Program-made: the position numbers and the translations under genes
DNA from: Limiplasma sp045540635
GTDB lineage: Bacteria; Bacillota; Clostridia; Christensenellales; Aristaeellaceae
Length of the DNA stretch: 64,000 nt
Direction of reading: 5' to 3'
Assembly: GCA_045540635.1 (NCBI GenBank)
Contig: JAZQHO010000213.1
Coordinates: forward strand, 19,733-83,732
The notes under the pieces: generated by a model
The model's input: the letters and a program-made list of their open reading frames with translations, nothing else
What the model was told of the DNA's origin: nothing
The model's database searches: none
Shown here: piece after piece, positions 31,325-40,095 of the stretch
How positions within the stretch are numbered: position 1 is the first letter of the stretch
Layout: every line of letters begins with the position of its first letter

Positions 31325-32824
31325 ATGCAGCATCCCCTCAAAACAAAGCAACGAAAACCCCTGCCCCGCATCTGGCTGCTGGTGCTGCTGATCGCCGCAG
31401 CCCTTCTGATGCTGGCGGTGGTACTGCTCTGGCCCAAGCTCTTCCCTGCTCCGGTCTCCAAACTATATCCGGATCCGGTGGCAGTGCTGCCCTACGAGAC
31501 CCTGCAGGACAACCCGCAGGAGCAGCTGGTCTCCATCACAGTGAGCCACCGGGATGGAGAAAGCTATACCCTGCGTGCAGCAGACGGCTCTCTGCTGCTG
31601 GAGCGGGGGGACGGGCTCCGGGATATCAATGACAGCCTCTGTGCAGAATTTCTGAAAGCCGCCGCCACCATTGCCGTGGAAAACGTGGTAACAAGAGATG
31701 CCACTGAGGTCGAGGAACATCTGGCAGACATGGGGCTTAAGCCGCCGCTGATCACCGTTCGCATCTGCTATACCGACGGGCGGGAGAACCTGCTTTCCAT
31801 CGGCAGCGGCGTGCCCAACACCACCTACAGCTACTTCCGCTGGTCGGGCGACAACGGCGTGTACATGTGCGATTCGGGCATTACCGATCTTTTCTCCAAC
31901 ACCGCCAATCAGCTGCTGCCCATAACCCAGCCCAAGCTGACCCCCAGTCTTGTGGATCGGCTGACCATCGCCAATGCCGCAGGAGAGCTGGAGCTTTCCC
32001 TTACCAGAGATGCTTCCGGTGAAACTGCCGGGCAGCTGCACTCGCCGCTCCGTTACCCCATGGACGGCGATGCCGCCGCAGCCATGTACACAGCGCTGGA
32101 AAATTTCCGGCTGGGCACGCTGCTGGGCGATGCCGTCACCCTCAAAGCGGAGCTGGGCTTCGATGACCCGGTCTGCACGCTGGATATCCACCAGCAGGAG
32201 GGGCTTTTCACCCGCATCAGCGATACAGGCGAGTTGGTGGTGGAGACAGCCCCCGCCCAGCAGCAACGCTTTGTGATCGGGCGTGCGGAGGGCGACTATT
32301 TCTATACCTGCGCCTACGAGGGCAACGCCTATCTGGTGAGCCGTTTTCTGGTGGAGACACTGGTCGCTGCCACACCTGCCAAGCTGGTAACGGCGCACCC
32401 TGCCGATCTGGGCGGCTGGCCTGCGCAGATCACCGTGGAAACAGGCAGCGGTTCGCTGACCGTTACCGTGCGGCAGGAGCTGCGCATGCAGGAAAACGGC
32501 GAACCGGAGGAAAACGAGGATGGCGAATGGATCTACGATACCATTGCCACGCTGAACAGCGAACCTTTGCCTGCCCAGCAGGCCGAAGGACTGGTACAGC
32601 GGCTCCGGGCGCTCAGCTTTGCCGGAAACCTGCCCGACGGCTGGTCGGCAGGCGATGCCGCGCCCCGCTGGCGCATGATCCTGACTGATGCCGAAGGCAA
32701 CACCCGTACCCTGACCGCCTATCGGATGGATGCGTTTTCCGATGCGGTGGCGGTGGACGGCGTGGCGCTCCACTACTGCTATGTGGAGGCGCTGGCGGCT
32801 GCGCTGGGCGAAATGATGCCATAA
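31325..32824 (+). CDS. DUF4340-domain membrane-anchored protein
   Basis: 499 residues. One N-terminal membrane helix (about 16-40, WLLVLLIAAALLMLAVVLLW) is followed by an all-extracytoplasmic domain with the DUF4340 pattern: ITDLFSNTANQLLP and repeated TIANAAGELELSL-like strands. DUF4340 proteins commonly follow GldG-like genes, which matches this operon. The second of two close ATG codons (31325) is preferred since AGGAG lies 7-8 bases before it. Function unknown; probably an accessory of the exporter. Confidence 0.78.
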   Translation: MQHPLKTKQRKPLPRIWLLVLLIAAALLMLAVVLLWPKLFPAPVSKLYPDPVAVLPYETLQDNPQEQLVSITVSHRDGESYTLRAADGSLLLERGDGLRDINDSLCAEFLKAAATIAVENVVTRDATEVEEHLADMGLKPPLITVRICYTDGRENLLSIGSGVPNTTYSYFRWSGDNGVYMCDSGITDLFSNTANQLLPITQPKLTPSLVDRLTIANAAGELELSLTRDASGETAGQLHSPLRYPMDGDAAAAMYTALENFRLGTLLGDAVTLKAELGFDDPVCTLDIHQQEGLFTRISDTGELVVETAPAQQQRFVIGRAEGDYFYTCAYEGNAYLVSRFLVETLVAATPAKLVTAHPADLGGWPAQITVETGSGSLTVTVRQELRMQENGEPEENEDGEWIYDTIATLNSEPLPAQQAEGLVQRLRALSFAGNLPDGWSAGDAAPRWRMILTDAEGNTRTLTAYRMDAFSDAVAVDGVALHYCYVEALAAALGEMMP

Positions 32825-32832
32825 CTGAAACA

Positions 32833-32872
32833 GGAGAGCATCCGGCACAAAAGTCGGATGCTCTTCTGTTTA
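32833..32872 (+). terminator. Terminator of the Gld-like ABC operon
   Basis: AGAGCATCCG pairs with CGGATGCTCT around a ten-base loop, followed by TCTGTTTATT, nine bases after the DUF4340 stop. Confidence 0.8.
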
Positions 32873-32907
32873 TTACCGGGCGCAGCGCCACAGAAAGGCT
32901 GCTCCCC

Positions 32908-33711
32908 TCAGTTTTTCTCTTGATATCCGCCCGTTACAAACGAATACATCCGATAGATCTTTTTCGCAAATGCACCCGCAAACAGCTTGCGGAAAACCGC
33001 CGCTTCCCAGCCCTTCAGTTGCCGGATCATCTCTTCGGGAGCCATGTCGTGCTCCCGGACAAATACGATCCCGGCATCCCGTGCCAGCGCAGCCGGATCA
33101 TCGATGCCGTAGGTCTCGGTCACGCCCACGGTGTTGATAGGGTTCTTGTAGCGGCTCGCCTTTGCGCCGAAGGTGGTATAGCAGTCCATCAGCACACGGA
33201 TATGGTCAAAGTGGCTGTTGACCGCTGCAAGCAGCTGCCTCAGCTTCTGCTCGGGCAGGTACATGCTCAGCCCCTCCAAAACCACAATGCCGGTATGCCC
33301 CTGAGGGATCCGGTCAAGCCAGATGGGATCCGACGCATCCCCTGCAAGCATATGATCGTTTTCCGTCTCGATATAGTAGCGGCGGCGCTCCCGGATCACA
33401 TCCGGCAGATCGATATCGTACCAGCTGCCATGGTTCCCGATGCGACGGATGCGGCTATCCAGCCCACAGCCAATGTGCAGCACAGTGGCGTGGGGTTCCT
33501 GATCCAGCTGTTCCCGTACCCAGCTGTCGAAAACCGCTGCCCGCATGGACATGGAATAGGCCAGCCACTTGGACTTGGCCTTGCCCTTCAGGGGAAATGC
33601 CTCCCCTGCCCAGATCTTCTCCGCATCGGGGTCATTGAGAATCACACCCTTGCGGCTGACCAGCGCCTTGCCGTAAAGGGGAATGTACAGTGTCTTGCTT
33701 ATGTTGTTCAT
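32908..33711 (-). CDS. Class I SAM-dependent methyltransferase (LCM/TcmP type)
   Basis: 267 residues. The SAM-binding motif is ATVLHIGCGLDSRIRRI with the acidic YDIDLPDVIRERRRYY following, the typical order of the leucine carboxyl methyltransferase / TcmP (O-methyltransferase) family. VVLEGLSMYLPEQKLRQLL is the family's next conserved block. GGAGG lies five bases before the ATG at 33711. The substrate, usually a small metabolite in bacteria, cannot be deduced. Confidence 0.82.
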   Translation of the reverse strand: MNNISKTLYIPLYGKALVSRKGVILNDPDAEKIWAGEAFPLKGKAKSKWLAYSMSMRAAVFDSWVREQLDQEPHATVLHIGCGLDSRIRRIGNHGSWYDIDLPDVIRERRRYYIETENDHMLAGDASDPIWLDRIPQGHTGIVVLEGLSMYLPEQKLRQLLAAVNSHFDHIRVLMDCYTTFGAKASRYKNPINTVGVTETYGIDDPAALARDAGIVFVREHDMAPEEMIRQLKGWEAAVFRKLFAGAFAKKIYRMYSFVTGGYQEKN

Positions 33712-33753
33712 GTTGCCTCCATGCAGTCGTAATGGTTCTGTTGCTCCGGCAGA

Positions 33754-33762
33754 ACCATCATA
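33754..33762 (-). promoter_or_regulatory. Possible promoter of the methyltransferase gene
   Basis: On the minus strand the -10 is TATGAT, preceded by a TGC extended motif at the appropriate place, about 45 bases upstream of the start. No clear -35. Confidence 0.45.
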
Positions 33763-33826
33763 GCACAAAGAGGAATACCTTGCCAGCACCCGCTGCATCA
33801 AAAGCGGCATCCGCACACCGGCACAC

Positions 33827-34918
33827 CTATTCCCCCACCTGCCGCAGTACGGCCCGGAGCACGCTCATCAGCACCGGGCCGCCCAGCAGCCCCAGCACCC
33901 CGAAAAGCCGGAAGCCCGCATACATCGCCGCCATAGTCACCAACGGATGCAGCCCCAGCTGCCTGCCCACGATGCGGGGCTCCAGCACCTGACGGATGAC
34001 CACCGTACCAATATAGGCAGCCGCCATCAGGATCCCATTGGCGGAATTGCCGCCGATAAAGGACAGGATGCTCCATGGCACCAAAAACAGGCCTGCCCCC
34101 AGCACAGGCAGGCTGTCCATCAGACCGATGGCAAGCCCTGCCACCAGCCCGTAGGGCAACCGGAACAGCCAGAACAGCAGCACCAGAAAGAGCATGATCA
34201 CCAGCGATACGATCAGCTGGCCCTTCAGCTGCCCGTAAATGCTCCGAAGCACATCCTGCCGGATGCGGCCTGCCTGCCGCAGCAGCCCCTGAGGCATCAG
34301 GCGGCGAAAAAAGCGCAGGATGCGCTCCCGGTCGGCTGCGAAATAATAGGTGCCCATCAGCACCAACACCAGCGCCAGCAGCACATGGGGAATCCCCAGT
34401 GCCGTGCTCCATGCGCCGGTGGTCAGCCAGCCGGAAAGGGTAGCCGCCCAGCCCACAGCCTGCTGTGCCAGTGATGCCACAGCATTGCTGATCAATTCCG
34501 GCACATAGGCGGGCATCAGTGCCAGATAGCGGTCGTAAAGCGCACGCAGGTTGGGCAGCGCCGTTCCTGTGACCCAGCCCACCAGCTGGGGCAGTACCCG
34601 CACCATGGCACCCAGCTCCTGCCCGATCCGCCCCAGCAGCAAACCCGCCAACGTGCCCGCCACCCCAAAGAGCAGCAGCATGCCCAGCAGCGTTGCCGTT
34701 TTGCGGCCAAGGCGCAAACGATGCAGCATCAACCCCACGCGCTTTACAAAGGGCTCCAGCGCCCGGGCGCAGCAAAGCGCCAGTGCAAAAGGCCACACAT
34801 ACGGCAGCACAGCAAAAAGAACCGCCGCCAGCCCGATCACCGAAGCGATCCACAGCCCCTTCTGGGGCAAACGGCTGAAGCGGCGGTTCCATTGTCTGAT
34901 CCGTTGGGTAAGCTCCAT
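33827..34918 (-). CDS. AI-2E family / YtvI-like membrane protein
   Basis: 363 residues with seven to eight membrane helices. The C-terminal part has the AI-2E (PF01594) signatures: MDSLPVLGAGLFLVPWSILSFI and VLEPRIVGRQLGLHPLVTMAAMYAGFRLFG. Length and the split between two N-terminal helices and the later bundle resemble the sporulation protein YtvI. Members act as small-molecule or ion transporters of mixed and often unknown specificity. It starts one base after the tag stop, so the two are co-translated; GGAGGGATAGA gives the ribosome binding site. Confidence 0.78.
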   Translation of the reverse strand: MELTQRIRQWNRRFSRLPQKGLWIASVIGLAAVLFAVLPYVWPFALALCCARALEPFVKRVGLMLHRLRLGRKTATLLGMLLLFGVAGTLAGLLLGRIGQELGAMVRVLPQLVGWVTGTALPNLRALYDRYLALMPAYVPELISNAVASLAQQAVGWAATLSGWLTTGAWSTALGIPHVLLALVLVLMGTYYFAADRERILRFFRRLMPQGLLRQAGRIRQDVLRSIYGQLKGQLIVSLVIMLFLVLLFWLFRLPYGLVAGLAIGLMDSLPVLGAGLFLVPWSILSFIGGNSANGILMAAAYIGTVVIRQVLEPRIVGRQLGLHPLVTMAAMYAGFRLFGVLGLLGGPVLMSVLRAVLRQVGE

Positions 34919-34919
34919 T

Positions 34920-35489
34920 CTATCCCTCCGCAGGGCTGCGGCAGAAGCAGCAGGCTTCATGGTCGTTTACCAGACCAATGGCCTGCAGATAGCTGTACAC
35001 CGTCACCGAGCCCATATACTTCATGCCGCGTCTGCGAAGGTCCGCAGAGAGGCGGTCGCTGAGAGGGGAGGTGGTAACGGCGGGGCCGTGGTTGATCACC
35101 GGCTGCCCATCCGGGGTAAAGGAGTAGAGATAATCCGCAAAGGTGCCCCACTCCCGGCAGATCTCCAGATACACCTTTGCATTCTGCACAGCCCCCTCGA
35201 TCTTGCGGCGGCAGCGCACAATGCCCGCATCCTCCATCAGCGCATCGATCTTAGGTTGCCCGTAGGCTGCGATTCGATGCGCATCAAAGCCGTCAAATGC
35301 ACGGCGGAAGTTTTCCCGCTTGCTGAGAATCACATGCCAGCTGAGCCCTGCCTGAAAGGCTTCCAAAAGCAGCAGCTCATACAAAAGCCGTTCATCCCGG
35401 GTAGGGATGCCCCACTCCTGGTCGTGGTAGCGGATAAGCAAAGACCCCCGTGCCCACGAGCACCGGGGTCTGTTGTCTGCGGGGCGCAT
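34920..35489 (-). CDS. tag: DNA-3-methyladenine glycosylase I
   Basis: 189 residues, full length. Zinc ligands match E. coli Tag: Cys10 (PRCSW), His22 (YHDQEWG), and His177/Cys181 in HEACCFC at the C-terminus. The substrate pocket block ELLLLEAFQAGLSW contains the conserved Glu. It removes 3-methyladenine from alkylated DNA in base excision repair. Its ATG overlaps the TPM gene's stop (TGATG). The ribosome binding site is weak, which points to translational coupling. Confidence 0.95.
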   Translation of the reverse strand: MRPADNRPRCSWARGSLLIRYHDQEWGIPTRDERLLYELLLLEAFQAGLSWHVILSKRENFRRAFDGFDAHRIAAYGQPKIDALMEDAGIVRCRRKIEGAVQNAKVYLEICREWGTFADYLYSFTPDGQPVINHGPAVTTSPLSDRLSADLRRRGMKYMGSVTVYSYLQAIGLVNDHEACCFCRSPAEG

Positions 35490-36514
35490 CAGAAACGCCC
35501 GCCGCCACCGCCGTGGCTGGAACCGCTGGAGCCAATATGCACACCGCTGCCGCCGCCACCGCCGAAGCCGCCGCCACTGGAGCGGGGAGGTTCGGGCTTG
35601 CGCACCCGGGTGGTGGTGGTATGGGTGTAGGTATCCTCGGTATCGGTCATGGTAAGGGTGCTGTTCTCGGCCACCTTGTAGCTGTAGGTGCTGCCCTTGA
35701 GCTTGTAGGAGCCGTGCACGCTGCCGTAGAAGATGGCTGCCACCACCACACCGATAACGGCACACACAAGGATCTCGCCGCCGGTGAGTGCCTTGTGGCG
35801 GGCGGTGAGCACCTGCCCGGTAAGCACATCGTACTGGTACTGACCCTCCGGGATGCCGGAGCGGTAGTAGCGCTCCACCGTATCGATCATATGGAGAACA
35901 CCGGCAGCATACTGGGCGGAGCTCAGGTAGCGGGTGTTGCTGTCGATGGCGCTGTCGATGCGTTCATCGGTCATATAGTCGATCATTTTACCGGTGGTGG
36001 AGATATAATGGTAGCGCTCGTACATATCGATCAGATAACCGATACCGCTGTTTTCCTCGTCCAGACCATAGCCGCCGTAATCGTAGAAATCGTCTGCAAG
36101 CTGTTGGGCACTGATGCCGTCGTGGGAACGGTTGGCGGTCATGACCACGAAATCGCAGCCGGTATTCTTCTGGAACTGGGCAATGCGCTGGGCGATCTGC
36201 GTTTCCTCCTCGGCAGTGAACAGATCGGCATCATCACGGATGCGGGAGGTATCGGCAGAGGCATCGGGCAGCACCGCAGGTGCGGGCACAGCCGTTGTAG
36301 TGACGCTCTCCTGCTGCACATAGACCGGCTCGTCCTCTTCGGGCGCTTCTTCTTCGTCATCTTCGGTATCGATCAGACTGATGCCGCTGTTCTGCGTGGT
36401 ATCCTCATCGCCAAAAATATCGGACCAATCCAGAGAAATGGCCTGCGCCGCCACCGGGAGCGCCATCAGCAGCGCAAGCAGCAGGGCGGAAAAGCGGATC
36501 AAAGCTTTCTTCAT
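35489..36514 (-). CDS. TPM-domain membrane protein with Gly-rich tail
   Basis: 341 residues. A signal peptide occupies 1-25 (KKALIRF, hydrophobic core, AQA), then an acidic low-complexity part to about 90, then the TPM domain (about 93-225: DDADLFTAEEETQIAQRIAQFQKNTG, followed by GIGYLIDMYERYHYISTTG). A membrane helix around 250-268 follows, and the tail ends with clusters of Gly and Ser-Gly-His. The TPM family includes repair-related and wall proteins; biochemical role is unclear. The start is chosen for AAGGAG at the right spacing. It follows the zinc-ribbon gene after 43 bases, a pairing seen in other Firmicutes. Confidence 0.78.
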   Translation of the reverse strand: MKKALIRFSALLLALLMALPVAAQAISLDWSDIFGDEDTTQNSGISLIDTEDDEEEAPEEDEPVYVQQESVTTTAVPAPAVLPDASADTSRIRDDADLFTAEEETQIAQRIAQFQKNTGCDFVVMTANRSHDGISAQQLADDFYDYGGYGLDEENSGIGYLIDMYERYHYISTTGKMIDYMTDERIDSAIDSNTRYLSSAQYAAGVLHMIDTVERYYRSGIPEGQYQYDVLTGQVLTARHKALTGGEILVCAVIGVVVAAIFYGSVHGSYKLKGSTYSYKVAENSTLTMTDTEDTYTHTTTTRVRKPEPPRSSGGGFGGGGGSGVHIGSSGSSHGGGGGRF

Positions 36515-36557
36515 GGGGTTCAACTCCTTCATCAAACGGATGGCGTGCCAGAGCCTG

Positions 36558-37628
36558 TCAGAACAGGAAATAGCTTGCCACGCAGGCTACTGCAAAGACC
36601 AGTGCGCCAATGAGCAGCGCCTTGCGGAGCAGCTTGCCCTTATCGATGGGCAGCTTGCCGCACACCTCGCCGGTGCAGCCGTTCATGGAGAAATAGTAGG
36701 GATCATCCTTGTTCTCCGGGTTGGGGTAGGTGAGCACCCATGTGGGCAGGAGCACATACTCGCTCTTGGTCTGCCGGATGGCGGTGTTTGTGGAGCCGCG
36801 GCAGCTCTGGTAGCCATGGTTGGCAGTGAGCAGGGACTGCACATAGCCGGTCACTTCGCTCTGCACATCGCGCTGCACATCGGCTGCTTCGATATCGCGG
36901 CGCTCCGCCACAAAGCCGGAAAGGTAGGCATCATCAAACTTTTTGGCGTTACCCAGCGGAAAGGGATGGATGCCGTCGGACAGCTTGCGGTTGGCCTTCT
37001 GGAGCGCCGGGCGCATCACATTGCTGAAACGGATCCGTCCCTCGCGGCGCACACGGAAGTGGTGCGTATTGGTGATGATGTAATCGCCCCGGGTGTGGGT
37101 CTCGCTGCGGGTACCCTCGCCGGCAAAAGCGCCGTCCAGCGTGCACTCGGTAACAAAGTGCGGGTAATACACGCCGTTCATCTTTTCCACCTCAGCCTGG
37201 CGGAAGAAGCCGCTGGGGATGTACTTCTTGCTCTTGGCCCAGTTCATAAAGGCATCCACAGCCTTTTCCTTGCCGACGGAGAAGGGCAGTACCTTATCGG
37301 GGCGCAGATCGGCGGTCAGCTTGCCCTGCAGCACAACGGGGCTGTGGCAGTAATAGCAGCTGGTGGCAACCGTGGTCTCGTCGGTCATGATCTCGCTGCC
37401 GCAGTTCTGGCAGCGGTACACCACCTGCGAGCCGGTGCCCTGCTGCTCCTGCGCAGCAGCCTGCTCCTCAGCGGCCTGCTGGGCATCTTCCGGCTGGGCG
37501 GCAGCATCGCCAATGACCGCATCATCGGCAAAGACAGAGCTGCAAAAGGGACACTTCCACTTTTGGGAGTCGGGATCAAAATTCAGATATGCACCGCAGC
37601 TTGGGCATTTATAGGTAACGCCTGCCAT
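36558..37628 (-). CDS. TFIIB-type zinc-ribbon membrane protein
   Basis: 356 residues. Two zinc ribbons lie at the N-terminus: CPSCGAYLNFDPDSQKWKCPFC (8-29) and CQNCG...CYYC (about 72-94). A Gln/Ala-rich linker separates them. The middle region has repeated family blocks (YYPHFVTECTLDG, YVLLPTWVLTYP) and the C-terminus ends with one membrane helix (about 335-355), so the ribbons are probably cytoplasmic. Function is unknown; the gene pair with the TPM protein suggests a joint membrane role. Confidence 0.75.
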   Translation of the reverse strand: MAGVTYKCPSCGAYLNFDPDSQKWKCPFCSSVFADDAVIGDAAAQPEDAQQAAEEQAAAQEQQGTGSQVVYRCQNCGSEIMTDETTVATSCYYCHSPVVLQGKLTADLRPDKVLPFSVGKEKAVDAFMNWAKSKKYIPSGFFRQAEVEKMNGVYYPHFVTECTLDGAFAGEGTRSETHTRGDYIITNTHHFRVRREGRIRFSNVMRPALQKANRKLSDGIHPFPLGNAKKFDDAYLSGFVAERRDIEAADVQRDVQSEVTGYVQSLLTANHGYQSCRGSTNTAIRQTKSEYVLLPTWVLTYPNPENKDDPYYFSMNGCTGEVCGKLPIDKGKLLRKALLIGALVFAVACVASYFLF

Positions 37629-37687
37629 GCTTTCACCTCATCCATTCCTGCAGAATGTTCCGCCAACGCGGAACCATGGTTGGAATA

Positions 37688-37716
37688 ATTATACCATGAG
37701 TTGATGCAAAACACAA
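37688..37716 (-). promoter_or_regulatory. Promoter of the zinc-ribbon/TPM/tag operon
   Basis: On the minus strand TTGTGT, 17 bases, TATAAT, 60 bases before the start codon of the zinc-ribbon gene. Confidence 0.7.
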
Positions 37717-37746
37717 TTGCTGTATACAGCGCGCAGCAGCAGGTAC

Positions 37747-37787
37747 AAAAAAACGGGATCCGCCGCCCGTTGGGCGACAGATCCCGT
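37747..37787 (-). terminator. Terminator of groESL
   Basis: On the minus strand ACGGGATC and GATCCCGT enclose an inner GCCC/GGGC hairpin, followed by seven T. Confidence 0.9.
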
Positions 37788-37827
37788 CCTATTTGCCTTT
37801 ATTGCTGCATTGACAGGCGTTTGCCGA

Positions 37828-39453
37828 TCAATACATGCCGCCCATGCCGGGGTTGGCGGGAGCAGCGGGTTCGGGAGCGGGGATATCCGCAACCAGAGAC
37901 TCAGTGGTGAGCACCAGAGCGGAAACGCTGGCGGCGTTCTGCAGAGCGGAGCGAGTCACCTTGGTGGGGTCGATGATGCCGCGCTCGATCATATCCACAT
38001 ACTCGCCCTTGAGAGCGTCGTAGCCATAGCCGGACTTACCGCTGGTCTTAACGTTCTCAACGATCACGCTGCCGTCGATGCCGGCATTCTTGCTGATCTG
38101 GCGCAGGGGCTCCTCCAGAGAGCGCAGGATGATCTGCACGCCGGTCTTGGCATCGCCGGTGTACTCATCCAGCAGCGCCTTGACGGAGGGGATCACGTTC
38201 ATCAGAGCGATGCCGCCGCCGGGCACGATGCCCTCTTCCACAGCAGCACGGGTAGCAGCCAGAGCATCTTCGATGCGCAGCTTGCGCTCCTTCATTTCCA
38301 CTTCGGTAGCAGCGCCGACCTGCACAACAGCCACACCGCCGGCCAGCTTGGCCAGACGCTCCTGCAGCTTTTCGCGGTCGTAATCGCTGGTGGTCTCTTC
38401 GATCTGGGCGCGGATGCTGGCAACGCGGGCCTGAATGGCTTCGGTGGCGCCGGCGCCTTCCACGATGGTGGTGTTTTCCTTATCCACCTTGACCTGACGG
38501 GCGGTACCCAGCATGTCGATGGTGGTCTCCTTCAGATCCAGACCCAGCTCGTCGCTGATAACTTCGCCGCCGGTGAGGATGGCGATGTCGCGGAGCATTT
38601 CCTTGCGGCGGTCGCCAAAGCCGGGAGCCTTGACAGCAACGCAGGTGAAGGTGCCGCGCAGCTTGTTGACCACCAGCGTGGCCAGCGCTTCGCCTTCGAT
38701 ATCCTCAGCGATGATGAGCAGCTTGCGGCCGGACTGCACCACCTGCTCCAGCACAGGCAGGATCTCCTGAATGTTGGTGATCTTCTTGTCGGTGATCAGG
38801 ATGAAGGGATTATCCAGAACAGCCTCCATCTTGTCGGTATCAGTGACCATGTAGGCGCTGGCGTAGCCGCGGTCGAACTGCATGCCCTCAACGGTGGTCA
38901 GCTCGGTTTTCATGGTCTTGCTCTCTTCAACGGTGATAACGCCGTCATTGCCCACGGTCTCCATGGCCTCGGAGATCAGCTTGCCGATCTCTTCATCACC
39001 GGCGGAAATGCTGGCGACCTGAGCGATGCTCTGCTTACCGCTGATGGGCTGGCTCAGCTTCTGCAGGCCTTCCACAGCAGCAGCCACACCAGCTTCGATG
39101 CCCTTCTTGCGCACCATGGGGTTGGCACCGGCAGCCAGGTTGCGCAGACCCTCGCGGATGATGGCCTGAGCCAGCAGGGTGGCGGTGGTGGTGCCGTCGC
39201 CGGCAACATCGTTGGTCTTGGTGGAAACTTCCTTCACCAGCTGAGCGCCCATGTTCTCGAAGGGATCTTCCAGCTCGATCTCCTTGGCGATGGTAACGCC
39301 GTCGTTGGTGATGAGGGGAGCGCCGAACTTCTTGTCCAGCACAACATTGCGGCCCTTGGGGCCAAGGGTGATCTTAACGGTATCAGCCAGAGCGTTAACG
39401 CCCTTTTCCAGTGCGCGGCGGGCATCCTCGCCGTACTTGATCTGCTTAGCCAT
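37828..39453 (-). CDS. groEL: Chaperonin GroEL (60 kDa)
   Basis: 541 residues, full length. N-terminal MAKQIKYGEDARRALEKGV, ATP-binding GPKGRNVVLD and DGTTTATLLAQ, and signature region AAVEEGIVPGGGIAL are all intact, with the Gly-Gly-Met tail (NPGMGGMY). It folds non-native proteins in the GroEL-GroES cage. It follows groES after 51 bases, both under the CIRCE operator. Confidence 0.99.
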   Translation of the reverse strand: MAKQIKYGEDARRALEKGVNALADTVKITLGPKGRNVVLDKKFGAPLITNDGVTIAKEIELEDPFENMGAQLVKEVSTKTNDVAGDGTTTATLLAQAIIREGLRNLAAGANPMVRKKGIEAGVAAAVEGLQKLSQPISGKQSIAQVASISAGDEEIGKLISEAMETVGNDGVITVEESKTMKTELTTVEGMQFDRGYASAYMVTDTDKMEAVLDNPFILITDKKITNIQEILPVLEQVVQSGRKLLIIAEDIEGEALATLVVNKLRGTFTCVAVKAPGFGDRRKEMLRDIAILTGGEVISDELGLDLKETTIDMLGTARQVKVDKENTTIVEGAGATEAIQARVASIRAQIEETTSDYDREKLQERLAKLAGGVAVVQVGAATEVEMKERKLRIEDALAATRAAVEEGIVPGGGIALMNVIPSVKALLDEYTGDAKTGVQIILRSLEEPLRQISKNAGIDGSVIVENVKTSGKSGYGYDALKGEYVDMIERGIIDPTKVTRSALQNAASVSALVLTTESLVADIPAPEPAAPANPGMGGMY

Positions 39454-39504
39454 AATCCATCTTCCTCCTTGAAGCTGCTATCTAAAAAAGATTGGGGGGA
39501 ACGC

Positions 39505-39789
39505 TTATTCCACGGTGGCCAGAATATCGTTCTGGCGAACGATGATCAGTTCCTGACCATCGATCTTTACTTCGGTGCCGGCGTACTTGGAATAGATGAC
39601 CTTGTCGCCCACCTTCACGTTCATGGTAATCTCCTTGCCATCCACCATGCCACCGGGGCCGACAGCCAGCACTTCGGCCATCTGGGGCTTTTCCTTGGCG
39701 GCGCCGGTAAGCAAAATGCCGCTCTTGGTGGTTTCTTCGATCTCCACATTCTTGATGACCACGCGGTCGCCCAAAGGCTTGACGTTCAT
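39505..39789 (-). CDS. groES: Co-chaperonin GroES (10 kDa)
   Basis: 94 residues, full length. MNVKPLGDRVVIKNVE opens it, a mobile loop (EETTKSGILLTGAAKEKP) follows, and VGDKVIYSKYAGTEVKIDGQELIIV ends the beta barrel. It caps GroEL. It is the first gene after CIRCE. Confidence 0.99.
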   Translation of the reverse strand: MNVKPLGDRVVIKNVEIEETTKSGILLTGAAKEKPQMAEVLAVGPGGMVDGKEITMNVKVGDKVIYSKYAGTEVKIDGQELIIVRQNDILATVE

Positions 39790-39832
39790 AATACGGTGTC
39801 CTCCTTGATATATGATACGTTTCTCCGGTTTG

Positions 39833-39859
39833 TTAGCACTCGGAATGGTCGAGTGCTAA
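39833..39859 (-). promoter_or_regulatory. CIRCE operator (HrcA binding site)
   Basis: Perfect inverted repeat TTAGCACTC, nine bases, GAGTGCTAA, just downstream of the groES promoter. This is the canonical operator for the heat-shock repressor HrcA. Confidence 0.97.
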
Positions 39860-39870
39860 CAACCTTTGTT

Positions 39871-39899
39871 AGTTTACGTTATTTCTGCCACCGGTGCAA
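39871..39899 (-). promoter_or_regulatory. Promoter of groESL
   Basis: On the minus strand TTGCAC, 17 bases, TAAACT, right upstream of CIRCE so that HrcA would block transcription. Confidence 0.8.
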
Positions 39900-40095
39900 G
39901 AGGAAAAACCGTTAAATTTATGTAAATTTCCGATTTTCAAATGCAAAAATCTTTCGTATGCCCTATTTTTCTGTTTTTATTCCTTTATTACTCTTTTTTT
40001 TGAACATTTTCTTTGTTTTTTGTTTTCGATGGAGGTATACTGGCGCAAGCCCTGCTCCTGTGGTACAATGCAACCCGAAAGGAAGGATACTGCCC

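Noticed and set aside
37717..39915. Long plus-strand ORF antisense to groESL
   Set aside because: groEL and groES are certain on the minus strand; the antisense frame has no family resemblance and also covers CIRCE.
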